Assembly (NCBI GenBank): GCA_902495545.1
Contig: CABUXM010000037.1
Location: 1 to 20,104, forward strand
Direction of reading: 5' to 3'
Source: an uncultured Collinsella sp.
GTDB lineage: Bacteria; Actinomycetota; Coriobacteriia; Coriobacteriales; Coriobacteriaceae
Length of the DNA stretch: 20,104 bases
The number at the start of each line of letters is the position of its first letter. The stretch's first letter is position 1. The notes below the pieces were generated by a model. It was not told the DNA's origin. It saw only the letters and a list, made by a program, of their open reading frames with translations, and did not search any database. Position numbers and translations under genes: made by a program. Below are positions 6,045 through 15,354 of the stretch, piece after piece.

Positions 6045-7328
6045 TTAGTAGATGACGGGATCGGGGACGGTAGCATGCTCGACATGCGCGCCGAGCGCCT
6101 GCAGCTTTTCGACAAACTGCTCGTAGCCGCGCTTGATGTGATGGATAGCCGAAACCTCGGTCGTCCCGTCGGCGATCAAACCCGCTACGACGAGGGCCGC
6201 TCCGCCACGCAGATCGGGCGAGGTAACCTGTGCACCCGAGAAGCCCTTGACGCCATGAATCATGGCATGATGGCTCTCGATACGAATGTCGGCACCCATG
6301 CGTACCAGCTCAGAGGCAAACATAAAGCGATTCTCGAAGATGTTCTCGGTGATAACGGAGCTACCATCGGCAAGGGCGGAGAGTACCATAATCTGCGCCT
6401 GCATGTCCGTCGGGAAGCCGGGGAACGGAAGCGTCTGGATGTCGACCGGCTTGATACGCTCGGCACGGTTCACATGGACGCCATCCTCGACGCGCTCGCA
6501 GTCGATACCCATGAGCTCCATCTTCTTGAGCACCATGCCCAAGTGAATGGGGCAAAAACCCGTGACATCGACACCGCGATCGTCGGCCATCAACGCACCG
6601 GCAACGATAAAGGTACCGGCCTCGATGCGGTCGCCCACTACGCGATGGGTAACAGGATGCAGCTCTTCCACGCCCTCGATGGTCACGACAGGCGTACCGG
6701 CGCCAACAATCTTGGCGCCCATCTCGTTGAGCATGTTGGCGAGATCGACGATCTCGGGCTCGCGGGCGGCATTGTCGATAACCGTGGTGCCCTGCGCGCG
6801 CACAGAGGCCATGATGAGGTTCTCGGTCGCACCGACACTGGCGAACTCGAGCGTGACGGTGGTACCGCGCAGACCTTGGGGCGCATTAGCGTTGATGTAA
6901 CCGTGGGCGGTATCGAACTCAACGCCCAGGGCCTCAAGACCAAGAATGTGCATATCGATCTTGCGAGCACCCAGGTTGCATCCGCCCGGCATGGCGATCT
7001 TGGCGCGATGGAAGCGGCCCAGCAGGGGTCCCATCACGGCTGTGGAAGCACGCATCTTGGCAACGAGCTCGTAGGGGGCCTCCCAAGAATCGACCTGAGA
7101 GGTATCAATCTCGAGCGTGTGCTCGTCGAGAACATCGATCGTAGCGCCCATGCCCTTGAGCACCTTGCCCATCACGTGAACATCGGAAATATCGGGCACG
7201 TTCTGCAGCGTCGTCTTGCCCGGCGCCAGAAGCGTTGCCGCCATGAGTTTGAGCGCGGAGTTCTTGGCACCCGAGACGGGCACGGAGCCTCCGATGGCGT
7301 GGCCACCCTCAACGCGGATAATATCCAA
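6045..7328 (-). CDS. murA: UDP-N-acetylglucosamine 1-carboxyvinyltransferase
   Basis: Catalyses the first committed step of peptidoglycan synthesis, transferring enolpyruvate from PEP to UDP-GlcNAc in the cytoplasm. The 427-residue length is typical. The N-terminus shows the substrate-binding Lys22-Asn23 in SGAKNSALK. The catalytic cysteine is present (MPGGCNLGARKIDMH, Cys117), so the enzyme should be fosfomycin-sensitive in principle. Further repeats of the inside-out alpha/beta barrel fold include EFASVGATENLIMA and PFPGFPTDMQAQ. The ATG at 7328 has AAAGGG about seven bases upstream. The gene follows the atpC terminator closely, leaving little room for its own promoter; it may depend on readthrough or on a promoter within 7381-7450. 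It is followed by the LCP gene. Confidence 0.97.
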   Translation of the reverse strand: MDIIRVEGGHAIGGSVPVSGAKNSALKLMAATLLAPGKTTLQNVPDISDVHVMGKVLKGMGATIDVLDEHTLEIDTSQVDSWEAPYELVAKMRASTAVMGPLLGRFHRAKIAMPGGCNLGARKIDMHILGLEALGVEFDTAHGYINANAPQGLRGTTVTLEFASVGATENLIMASVRAQGTTVIDNAAREPEIVDLANMLNEMGAKIVGAGTPVVTIEGVEELHPVTHRVVGDRIEAGTFIVAGALMADDRGVDVTGFCPIHLGMVLKKMELMGIDCERVEDGVHVNRAERIKPVDIQTLPFPGFPTDMQAQIMVLSALADGSSVITENIFENRFMFASELVRMGADIRIESHHAMIHGVKGFSGAQVTSPDLRGGAALVVAGLIADGTTEVSAIHHIKRGYEQFVEKLQALGAHVEHATVPDPVIY

Positions 7329-7341
7329 GGTCTACCCTTTC

Positions 7342-7380
7342 AAAAAGCATGCCCGGGGTGGCTGGGCCATCCCGGGCATG
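7342..7380 (-). terminator. Rho-independent terminator after atpC
   Basis: CATGCCCGGG (7348-7357) and CCCGGGCATG (7371-7380) form a perfect 10-bp stem. On the minus strand the stem is followed by C and five U (7342-7346). It closes the ATP synthase operon but ends only 13 bases before the murA ATG, so it may also set the level of readthrough into murA. Confidence 0.85.
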
Positions 7381-7416
7381 ATGTGTTCGCAAATGGTCGA
7401 ACGCTAAATCGTTTGA

Positions 7417-7809
7417 CTATTGGGCAAGCTTGAGCTTACACCATGCGATTTCATTATAGAGGTAGGCGCGGCGTGCATCATCCTCCGACAAATTACCCAG
7501 CTTCTCTTCAAAACCTTGAATATCAGCTTTAAGCTTGTCGGCATCGACGGTCGCCAAATCGCAAGCGCGCTCGGCGAGAACGGTCACGACATCGTCCGCA
7601 ACCTGGGCATAGCCGCCGGCCACGGCAAACGTGTGGTCGACAGTGCCCATGGCCTTATCGGAAACGCGAACGTAACCGCGGTCGATCGTGCAGATCTCGC
7701 TGGAGTGAGCAGGCAGAACGCCAAACTCGCCATCCGTGGACGGAATCGACACAAACGCAGCGTCGCCCTCATAGGCGCAGCTCACGGGGCACACGATGCG
7801 GATACGCAT
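7417..7809 (-). CDS. atpC: F1Fo ATP synthase epsilon subunit
   Basis: Epsilon is the central-stalk subunit that couples rotation and can inhibit ATP hydrolysis. The 130-residue product has the N-terminal beta-sandwich with STDGEFGVLPAHS (about 24-36), the classic epsilon motif, and AVAGGYAQVADDVVTVLAERA (about 62-82). The C-terminal helical hairpin is short (about 88-128). It is the last gene of the operon, starting three bases after the atpD stop codon, with a GGAG-containing site inside the end of atpD. A strong terminator lies 37 bases downstream. Confidence 0.95.
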   Translation of the reverse strand: MRIRIVCPVSCAYEGDAAFVSIPSTDGEFGVLPAHSSEICTIDRGYVRVSDKAMGTVDHTFAVAGGYAQVADDVVTVLAERACDLATVDADKLKADIQGFEEKLGNLSEDDARRAYLYNEIAWCKLKLAQ

Positions 7810-7812
7810 AAC

Positions 7813-9266
<1,454 letters not shown>

Positions 9267-9267
<1 letters not shown>

Positions 9268-10175
9268 TACTGTTCCTCCAATGCTGAGGCTCCGCCGACG
9301 ATCTCGTTAATCTCGGTCGTGATCGAAGCCTGGCGCACGCGACTATACGTGCGGGTAAGGGTCGAGATGATCGCGGTGGCGTTTTCCGTCGCGGAGTGCA
9401 TGGCCTTGCGGCGTGCACCCTGCTCGGCAGCCGCCGAATCGATCAGGGCCTGGTAGATGACCGTCAGGATATAAGACGGCACAAGCTTGCCGAGAACATG
9501 CTCGGGAGAGGGCACGAACTCGAACGTGGACGAGATGCGCTTAGGGGCGTCGGTCTCGTTCTTACGCGGACCGTGGGCCATAGCGATCATCTCGGGGTCG
9601 AGCGGCAACAGATGCTCGACGCGAAGCTCCTGATCCACGCGGTTCTTGGCGTGGTGGTAGACAAGCTCGACACGGTCAAGCTCACCGGCACGATACGCAT
9701 CGCAGATATGAGAGGAGATCATGCGGGCCTGATTGAAATCGGGCTCAGAGGAGTTGCCCTCAAAGTGCATGACGACGTTTGCGCGGTCACGGAAATACGT
9801 GGCCGGCTTACGCCCGCACGCGATGATCTCGCACTCGATGCCGTCGTTCGCCCAAGAAGCGGCGAGCTTTTCGGCCGTGCGCTCCACCGTCGTATTGAAA
9901 CCGCCGGCAAGGCCACGGTCCGAGGCAATAACGACAATCAGGCCATGCTTGACGCTCTCATGCTTCTGCAGCATGGGATCGGTGCCCGAACAGGAGGCGT
10001 CGCCGGCGACCGTCAACATGACGTCGGTCAGCGCCTCCTTATAGGGCTCGGCCTGCTTGGAGCGATCGAGGGCACGACGGATCTTGGCCGTAGAGACCAT
10101 CTCCATCGTGCGCGTGATCTGCTTGGTCGTGGTAACCGAGGAGATTCGCTTCTTAATGTCGCGAAGGTTGGCCAT
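9267..10175 (-). CDS. atpG: F1Fo ATP synthase gamma subunit
   Basis: Gamma is the rotating central shaft of F1. The 302-residue product has the signature N-terminal helix (LRDIKKRISSVTTTKQITRTMEMVSTAKIRRA), the SDRGLAGGFN motif (about 104-113) and the C-terminal helix (AEQGARRKAMHSATENA...). Length is slightly above the typical 285-295. The ATG at 10175 lies five bases after the atpA stop codon, with GAGGAG about 11 bases upstream inside atpA. Its stop codon overlaps the atpD start by one base. Confidence 0.97.
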
Positions 10176-10180
10176 GGGGC

Positions 10181-11779
10181 TTAGTTCTCCTCTGATCCAG
10201 AAACATCCGAATGGTGCTTGGCCATGAACTGCTGCTTGAAGTCGCCGATGACGCGCAAGAGCTCAGCCTTGGTGTCATCATCGATCTTCTTGGCGCGAAC
10301 CTTGTCGAGCAGCGAGCCAAAGCCATTGTCCATGTACTCGATGAGCTCGGCACGGAAAGGCAGCACGTCGGCAATCTCCAGGTCATCCAGGAAGCCCTCG
10401 TTGCCAGCGAACAGCGTAACGATCTGCTCGCCAACCTCAAACGGCTTGTAGCGCGGCTGCTTCAGGAGCTCGGTCATGCGGGCACCATGGGTCAGCTGCT
10501 TCTGAGTAGCCTCGTCGAGGTCGGAGCCGAACTGCGTAAAGCCGGCGAGCTCCTGGTACGAAGCGAGGTCCAGACGGAGGTTACCGGCGACCTGCTTCAT
10601 AGCCTTGGTCTGCGCGTCGCCACCAACGCGGGACACGGAAATGCCCACGTCGACTGCCGGGCGCTGACCCTGGAAGAAGAGCTCGGACTGCAGATAGATC
10701 TGACCATCGGTAATGGAAATGACGTTGGTCGGAATGTAGGCCGAGACGTCGCCGTCCTGGGTCTCGATGATCGGCAGTGCCGTCATGGAGCCGTAGCCGT
10801 TCTTCTTGGACATCTTGACGGCACGCTCGAGCAGACGAGAGTGCAGGTAGAAGATGTCGCCAGGATAGGCCTCGCGTCCGGGCGGACGATGCAGCGTCAG
10901 CGACATCTGACGGTAGGCCACGGCCTGCTTGGACAGGTCGTCGTAGATGACGAGCACGTGGCCGCCGGGGTTGGTCTCGCTAGCGGGCTTGCCGTCCTCG
11001 CCGTTGTACATGAAGAACTCGCCGATAGCGGCACCGGCCATAGGCGCGATGTACTGCATAGGGGCGGAATCGGCAGCGGTTGCCGAAACGATGATGGTGT
11101 AGTCGAGCGCACCGTGCTGAGCGAGGGTCTCGCGGATGTTGGCAACCGTGGAGGCCTTCTGGCCGATGGCGACATAGATGCAGACCATGCCCTTGCCGCG
11201 CTGGTTGAGGATAGCGTCGATGGCGATGGCGGTCTTACCGGTCTTACGGTCGCCAATGATGAGCTCACGCTGACCACGGCCGATAGGCACCATGGAGTCG
11301 ATGGCCAACAGACCGGTCTGAACCGGCTCGCACACCGGGGTACGGTCGATAACGCCGGGGGCCTTGAACTCGATGGGGCGACGGTGCGTGGCGACGATGT
11401 CGCCCAGGCCGTCGATGGGCTGGCCGAGCGGATTGACGACGCGGCCGAGCATGGCACGGCTCACGGGGATATCCATAATGCGGCCAGTGGTGCGGCACTC
11501 GTCGCCTTCCTTGATGGAGTCGACGGCACCAAACAGAACGGCGCCGACCTCGTCGCGGTCAAGGTTCTGGGCAAGGCCGAAGACGGTCTCACCGGTATCG
11601 GAGCTCTTGAACTCCAGAAGCTCGCCTGCCATGGCGCTCTTGAGGCCGGAGACGCGCGCGATGCCGTCGCCTACCTCGTCGACCGTTGAAACCTCATGCG
11701 TATCGACCGTCGCGGAGAGGCTCGTGAGCTGCTCCTGCAGTTTCTTGGCGATATCCTGGGCATTGAGGGTTTCGGACAT
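10181..11779 (-). CDS. atpA: F1Fo ATP synthase alpha subunit
   Basis: Alpha forms the F1 hexamer with beta and holds the non-catalytic nucleotide sites. The 532-residue product has Walker A GDRKTGKT (176-183), VLVIYDDLSKQAVAYRQMSL (275-294), HRPPGREAYPGD and the arginine finger in ISVSRVGGDAQ (Arg384). It is longer than the usual 500-515. About 12 extra residues (EDGKPASETNPG, about 261-272) lie where most alpha subunits have just a short NGKH turn before the DDLSKQ strand. The ATG at 11779 overlaps the atpH stop codon by one base (TAATG) with GGAGGTG seven bases upstream. Confidence 0.98.
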   Translation of the reverse strand: MSETLNAQDIAKKLQEQLTSLSATVDTHEVSTVDEVGDGIARVSGLKSAMAGELLEFKSSDTGETVFGLAQNLDRDEVGAVLFGAVDSIKEGDECRTTGRIMDIPVSRAMLGRVVNPLGQPIDGLGDIVATHRRPIEFKAPGVIDRTPVCEPVQTGLLAIDSMVPIGRGQRELIIGDRKTGKTAIAIDAILNQRGKGMVCIYVAIGQKASTVANIRETLAQHGALDYTIIVSATAADSAPMQYIAPMAGAAIGEFFMYNGEDGKPASETNPGGHVLVIYDDLSKQAVAYRQMSLTLHRPPGREAYPGDIFYLHSRLLERAVKMSKKNGYGSMTALPIIETQDGDVSAYIPTNVISITDGQIYLQSELFFQGQRPAVDVGISVSRVGGDAQTKAMKQVAGNLRLDLASYQELAGFTQFGSDLDEATQKQLTHGARMTELLKQPRYKPFEVGEQIVTLFAGNEGFLDDLEIADVLPFRAELIEYMDNGFGSLLDKVRAKKIDDDTKAELLRVIGDFKQQFMAKHHSDVSGSEEN

Positions 11780-12255
11780 TAGGCTTCACCTCCGTACGAA
11801 TTAGCAGAGTTTGCGAGGGTCTCCTGCGCGATGCGCAGCTGCGTCTTGACGGAAATGTCACGACGCTCGCCGCGGGCCTCGAGCACCAGGCCGCCCACGA
11901 TAGACGGGTCGACCTGCTCGATAAGGAATACCTTGCGGCCGAAGTCCTGCTCGCATTTCTTAGTGATGGTTTGACGCAGCTCGTCGTCGAGCGGGATCGC
12001 CGTGGTGACGGTCACGCCCACTACATCCTCGTCTTCCTCGGCAACATACTTAAAGGCAGCTGCCACCTTGGGAAGAAGGTCGAGCTGGTCGCGCTTGGAC
12101 ATGGTGTCGAGCACGGCGATGATCTCGGGGCTGGCGCTAGCCAGACGCTCGATCATCTCGAGGTCCTCGAACACATGGTTCTCGGCCTTAGCGGCTTCCA
12201 GAAGGGAGCGCGCGTAGGTCTCGAGCACCTTGTCCTGATAGCGGCTAGTCGGCAT
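11779..12255 (-). CDS. atpH: F1Fo ATP synthase delta subunit
   Basis: Delta (OSCP equivalent) clamps the peripheral stalk to the top of F1. The 158-residue product is somewhat short compared with the usual 175-180. It shows the N-terminal helical domain (YARSLLEAAKAEN...) and the C-terminal signature PSIVGGLVLEARGERRDISVKTQL (about 116-139). The start overlaps the end of atpF by 11 bases and the stop overlaps the atpA start by one, consistent with translational coupling. Confidence 0.94.
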   Translation of the reverse strand: MPTSRYQDKVLETYARSLLEAAKAENHVFEDLEMIERLASASPEIIAVLDTMSKRDQLDLLPKVAAAFKYVAEEDEDVVGVTVTTAIPLDDELRQTITKKCEQDFGRKVFLIEQVDPSIVGGLVLEARGERRDISVKTQLRIAQETLANSANSYGGEA

Positions 12256-12847
12256 TCAGGCTACCTGCTTCCTGGATGTAGCGCTCGATGAGCTTCTTCT
12301 GCTCGGCCTCGTCATCGAGTGCCTCGCCCACGATCTTGGTGGCGACGGCAACGGACAGGTCGGCGATGGAGCTCGCGGCACCGGCGTAGATGGACTTGCG
12401 CTCGTCCTCGACGGTCGTATGGGCCTTGGCGATGATCTCCTCGGCCTCCTTGTGAGCAGCCTCGATGATACGGGCGCGCTCGGACTCGGCGTCCTTACGG
12501 GCCTCGAGAACGATGTCGGCAGCCTGACGACGGGCGTCGGTGACGATCGAGTCGGACTCAGCGCGCTTGGCGATAGCCTCCTGCTTGGTCTTCTCGGCCT
12601 CGTCGAGGCTCTCCTCGATCTTCTTGCCGCGCTCCTCCATGGTTTTCATGATGCCCGGCAGGGCGACCTTGGCCAGCACGATCCAGATAATCAGGAAGGC
12701 GATAAGCGCCGGGATGAACTCCGCCATCTTAGGGATGAGGATGTCCGCACCGGCAGCGCCGTCCTCAGCGAACGCGGAAACCGGCATGAGCAGCGCGGCC
12801 GCGGACGCGGAGAGTGCGATCGCGCTCTTCTGGGATGAAAGATTCAT
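12245..12847 (-). CDS. atpF: F1Fo ATP synthase b subunit
   Basis: b forms the peripheral stalk joining the a subunit to delta and alpha. The 200-residue product has one membrane segment (about 43-62, FIPALIAFLIIWIVLAKVALP) followed by a long charged coiled-coil helix (about 65-180) rich in Ala, Glu, Lys and Arg. Before the membrane segment it carries about 35 extra residues that look like a signal peptide: a Lys, a hydrophobic stretch (IALSASAAALLMPVSAF) and a possible signal-peptidase site after Ala27 (AFA before EDG). The ATG at 12847 has GGAG about ten bases upstream. It lies 15 bases after atpE and overlaps atpH. Confidence 0.95.
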   Translation of the reverse strand: MNLSSQKSAIALSASAAALLMPVSAFAEDGAAGADILIPKMAEFIPALIAFLIIWIVLAKVALPGIMKTMEERGKKIEESLDEAEKTKQEAIAKRAESDSIVTDARRQAADIVLEARKDAESERARIIEAAHKEAEEIIAKAHTTVEDERKSIYAGAASSIADLSVAVATKIVGEALDDEAEQKKLIERYIQEAGSLNAD

Positions 12848-12862
12848 ACTTGACGCTCCGTG

Positions 12863-13057
12863 CTATTTAACGATCAGCGCGACAACGAAGCCGATCAGAG
12901 CCAAAGCCTCGCCGAAGGCGGAGCCCATGATGAAGACGGTGAACACGCGGCCCTGGACCTCAGGCTGACGGGCCATAGCACCCGTAGCACCCAGAGCAGA
13001 CAGGCCGATAGCAAGACCAGCGCCGATAACACCGAGACCGTAACCGATAACTCCCAC
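12863..13057 (-). CDS. atpE: F1Fo ATP synthase c subunit
   Basis: c forms the proton-driven membrane ring. The 64-residue hairpin has a Gly-rich first helix (GYGLGVIGAGLAIGLSALGA), the polar loop ARQPE (about 29-33) and a second helix with the essential carboxylate Glu50 in GSAFGEALALIG. The residue after Glu50 is Ala, not Ser/Thr, and no Gln is seen at the helix-1 position used by Na+-binding rings, so proton coupling is likely. The start is a GTG at 13057 with a strong AAAGGAGGA four bases upstream. This is the best ribosome-binding site in the operon, fitting the need for many c copies. A 124-base gap separates it from atpB. Confidence 0.95.
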   Translation of the reverse strand: MGVIGYGLGVIGAGLAIGLSALGATGAMARQPEVQGRVFTVFIMGSAFGEALALIGFVVALIVK

Positions 13058-13111
13058 GATTCCTCCTTTGTCGTGCGTGTCTTATTTCACGCAGGATAAC
13101 CTTTTTATAAC

Positions 13112-13140
13112 TGCCGGACTCCATGGGTACGGGCACCGGC
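13112..13140 (-). repeat. Intercistronic hairpin between atpB and atpE
   Basis: GCCGG (13112-13116) and CCGGC (13136-13140) flank an 18-base interior. On the minus-strand mRNA it lies between the atpB stop codon and an AT-rich stretch leading to the strong atpE ribosome-binding site. There is no U-tract of terminator type right after it. It could mark an mRNA-processing or stability point. Confidence 0.35.
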
Positions 13141-13181
13141 GGTTTAACGAATTGCCTTACCTTTAAGGCGCGAACGGAAGA

Positions 13182-13985
13182 CTACTCCTCCTCCGCGACC
13201 TCCTCTGCCTCGGAGACATACACGGCGGTAAGAACCGTGAAGACGTAAGCCTGGATGGCGCCGACCACAAGCTCGATCGCATAGATCAGGATGAGGATGG
13301 CAAGCCAGGCAAGCGAAGGCAGGGCGCCGACGGCGTGGGCCGCGGAAACCTGCTGAAGCAGCGGCTGCATGAACATGCTCGCCATGATGGCGAACGAGCC
13401 CATGACCACGTGTCCTGCGAACATGTTGCAGAACAGACGGACGGCGAGCGTGATGAGGCGCAGGAAGGTCGAGAAAAGCTCGACGACCCACACGAGCACG
13501 TTCATCGGGAAGCTCACGCCCTGCGGGGCGAGGCTCTTGATGTAGCCAATCACGCCGTGAGCCTTGCATCCGTAGTAGATGAAGTACACGAAGGCGAAGA
13601 TGGCGAGCGCGGCGGTGGAGCCGATTGCGCCGGTGCCGGGCTTCATTCCCGGGATCAGGCCGATCATGTTATTGATCAGGATGAACAGGAAAAGCGAGCA
13701 CAGGAACGGGAAGTGCTTCTTCCAGTTCTCACCCACGACGCCCTTGCCGATATCGTTCTCGACGTACTCGATGATGTACTCGAAACCGTTGACGAAGAAG
13801 CCCTTGGGAACCAGGGTCTGCTTCTTCTTGAACACGGCCAGGACGATCAGGAGCACGATCGTGGAGACGATCAGCCAAAACGAGTACTGCGTGATGCCGC
13901 AGCTCAGATCGCCCACGACAGGGGTGGAGCTGAACTCGCTGACCAGATGATTAATCTCATCAGGCAGCTTTTCAAAAATTTCCAC
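13182..13985 (-). CDS. atpB: F1Fo ATP synthase a subunit
   Basis: a provides the two proton half-channels beside the c ring. The 267-residue, mostly hydrophobic protein has several membrane segments (about 36-52, 93-112, 123-140, 160-215, 225-257). The essential arginine is in LAVRLFCNMFAGH (Arg183), and the last helix holds AIELVVGAIQAYVFTVLTAVYV with the conserved Glu239 and Gln245. The residue three after Arg183 is Cys where most families have Gly (RLFGN). The C-terminus is acidic. The GTG start at 13985 has AAAGGT upstream and lies three bases after the AtpI-like gene. Confidence 0.95.
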   Translation of the reverse strand: MEIFEKLPDEINHLVSEFSSTPVVGDLSCGITQYSFWLIVSTIVLLIVLAVFKKKQTLVPKGFFVNGFEYIIEYVENDIGKGVVGENWKKHFPFLCSLFLFILINNMIGLIPGMKPGTGAIGSTAALAIFAFVYFIYYGCKAHGVIGYIKSLAPQGVSFPMNVLVWVVELFSTFLRLITLAVRLFCNMFAGHVVMGSFAIMASMFMQPLLQQVSAAHAVGALPSLAWLAILILIYAIELVVGAIQAYVFTVLTAVYVSEAEEVAEEE

Positions 13986-13988
13986 GAC

Positions 13989-14300
13989 TTACCTTTCGAC
14001 CTCATGAGGATCTCGCAGCGCCTTGGCGACGCGAACCGTGCAGGCGGCCATAAAGGCCACGAAGCCGATCGCCTCGCCCAGGAGGAACATGCGAAATGCC
14101 TCTCCGAACAACACAAACACAACCAAGGTAAAGACGAGCAGGGCGATTGCCGAGACCGCCAGACTCACCATACCCTTGAGCATGTCCGCATTCTGTTTAT
14201 CGTCAAGAACCGGCTTGAGCGTAAAGACAAAGGGAAGAAAGGCGACCGCGCCCGCGATGGCGCCTGCAACGATAGCGAGCAAATCGGCTATCTGAAACAT
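13989..14300 (-). CDS. AtpI-like small membrane protein, first gene of the atp operon
   Basis: A 103-residue hydrophobic protein with three or four membrane segments (about 4-26, 44-66, 70-92) and a charged C-terminal tail. Similarity to AtpI is mainly by position, size and hydrophobicity, not by a clear motif. Proteins here are thought to help assemble the c ring or to transport ions, and are usually dispensable. I chose the ATG at 14300 because AGGA lies five bases upstream; an in-frame GTG at 14312 overlaps that ribosome-binding site. It ends three bases before the atpB start. Confidence 0.7.
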   Translation of the reverse strand: MFQIADLLAIVAGAIAGAVAFLPFVFTLKPVLDDKQNADMLKGMVSLAVSAIALLVFTLVVFVLFGEAFRMFLLGEAIGFVAFMAACTVRVAKALRDPHEVER

Positions 14301-14362
14301 TGGCGTCCTCACTTTCCTTTTTTAACGCCTCACAGAACAGTTCCCGCCAAACATTGGTGACT

Positions 14363-14390
14363 ATTGTACGAGCCAATCGCTAAAGTACAA
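14363..14390 (-). promoter_or_regulatory. Candidate promoter of the ATP synthase operon
   Basis: On the minus strand, TTGTAC (14385-14390) and TACAAT (14363-14368) are 16 bases apart; the -10 matches consensus at five of six positions. It would start transcription near 14356, giving a leader of about 55 bases. The two hexamers are also inverted repeats of each other (TTGTAC and GTACAA). No other promoter-like site is as good upstream of the operon. Confidence 0.55.
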
Positions 14391-14500
14391 CCGAAAAAGC
14401 ATCGGTTAATACGCACCTGTTCGTTTTCTTAAGACCTTCTTTATGCCGCAGGTACGGTAATACGTTTTTCGCGAACCCTGCAGGGCAAAACGTCCATTAA

Positions 14501-14542
14501 CTAAAGGTGCGCACAGGCGTCTTCTACTTGCCCGCGCGCACC
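14501..14542 (-). terminator. Probable terminator of upp
   Basis: GGTGCGCACAGGC (14506-14518) and GCCCGCGCGCACC (14530-14542) form a 13-bp stem with two G-U pairs on the minus-strand transcript and an 11-base loop. It is followed by UUUAGUU. The U-tract is short, but the stem is strong and sits 42 bases after the upp stop codon. The remaining bases between here and the atp promoter show no gene. Confidence 0.6.
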
Positions 14543-14583
14543 ATTTCTTCCTATTTGCAGCCGCGGCCGTCTTAGCCCAGCGA

Positions 14584-15231
14584 CTAGAGCGTGCCGTAGA
14601 TGCGATCGCCGGCGTCGCCCAGGCCGGGAACGATGTAGGCAGCCTCGTTGAGATGGTCGTCGATAGCGCAGGTATAGATATGCACATCTGGGTCCTTCTC
14701 GGTCAGCGACTTGAGGCCCTCGGGGGCAGCGACGATGCACAGCATGCGGATGTCCTTGACACCGCGCTCGCGCAGGTAGCTGATGGCCATCTCGGCCGAA
14801 CCGCCCGTGGCGAGCATGGGGTCGACGACCAGGCAGATGCGCTGGTCGATATCCTTGGGCATCTTGCAGTAATACTCATGCGGCTCATGGGTAACCTCGT
14901 CGCGTTCCATACCGATGTGGCCTACGCGAGCGGAGGGCACCAGGTCGAGAATGCCGTCGACCATGCCAAGGCCCGCACGCAGGATGGGCACGATGGCGAG
15001 TTTCTTGCCGGCGAGCTGTTTGAACGTGGCGGTAGTGATGGGGGTCTCGACCTCGACGTCTTCCATAGGCAGGTCGCGCATGGCCTCGTAGCCGTCAAAA
15101 AGCGCGAGTTCGCGCACGAGCTGGCGGAACTGGTTGGTGCCGGTGTTTTTGTCGCGCAGGATCGACAGCTTGTGCTGGACGAGCGGATGATCGACAAGCG
15201 TCACACGGGACGCATCGTAGGTGACGGTCAT
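14584..15231 (-). CDS. upp: Uracil phosphoribosyltransferase
   Basis: Salvages uracil by converting it with PRPP to UMP in the cytoplasm. The 215-residue product has the PRPP-binding motif LVVDPMLATGGSA (134-146), the ILRAGLGMVDG segment (83-93) and the uracil-binding C-terminus GLGDAGDRIYGT (203-214). The frame is open to 15291, but the ATG at 15231 gives the normal length. It has AAAGGGG about ten bases upstream and begins at the usual position before HPLVQHKLSILRDKNTG. It follows glpK by 123 bases on the same strand. Confidence 0.96.
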   Translation of the reverse strand: MTVTYDASRVTLVDHPLVQHKLSILRDKNTGTNQFRQLVRELALFDGYEAMRDLPMEDVEVETPITTATFKQLAGKKLAIVPILRAGLGMVDGILDLVPSARVGHIGMERDEVTHEPHEYYCKMPKDIDQRICLVVDPMLATGGSAEMAISYLRERGVKDIRMLCIVAAPEGLKSLTEKDPDVHIYTCAIDDHLNEAAYIVPGLGDAGDRIYGTL

Positions 15232-15260
15232 GGGTTGATTGCCCCTTTCGTTGCGGCCGC

Positions 15261-15282
15261 AAAACGGCCTTGCTGACAAGGC
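15261..15282 (-). terminator. Weak hairpin between glpK and upp
   Basis: GCCTTG (15267-15272) and CAAGGC (15277-15282) form a 6-bp stem with a 4-base loop, followed on the minus strand by CGUUUUG. The stem is short and the U-run is only four, so it may terminate partly, attenuate upp, or do nothing. Confidence 0.25.
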
Positions 15283-15354
15283 GCGCAGCAATGTTGCCGC
15301 CGCACGCCATGCATAAGTTTAGCGGTTTGTTGTATCGAGCAGCCCATCGCAGCC

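Noticed and set aside
6075..7433. 452-residue plus-strand frame over murA
   Set aside because: Antisense shadow of murA, which has its catalytic motif and normal length.
10211..11689. 492-residue plus-strand frame over atpA
   Set aside because: Antisense shadow of atpA, with no recognisable domains.
12863..13057. Na+-coupled c ring
   Set aside because: Glu50 is followed by Ala and the helix-1 Gln of Na+ rings is not seen, so proton coupling fits better.
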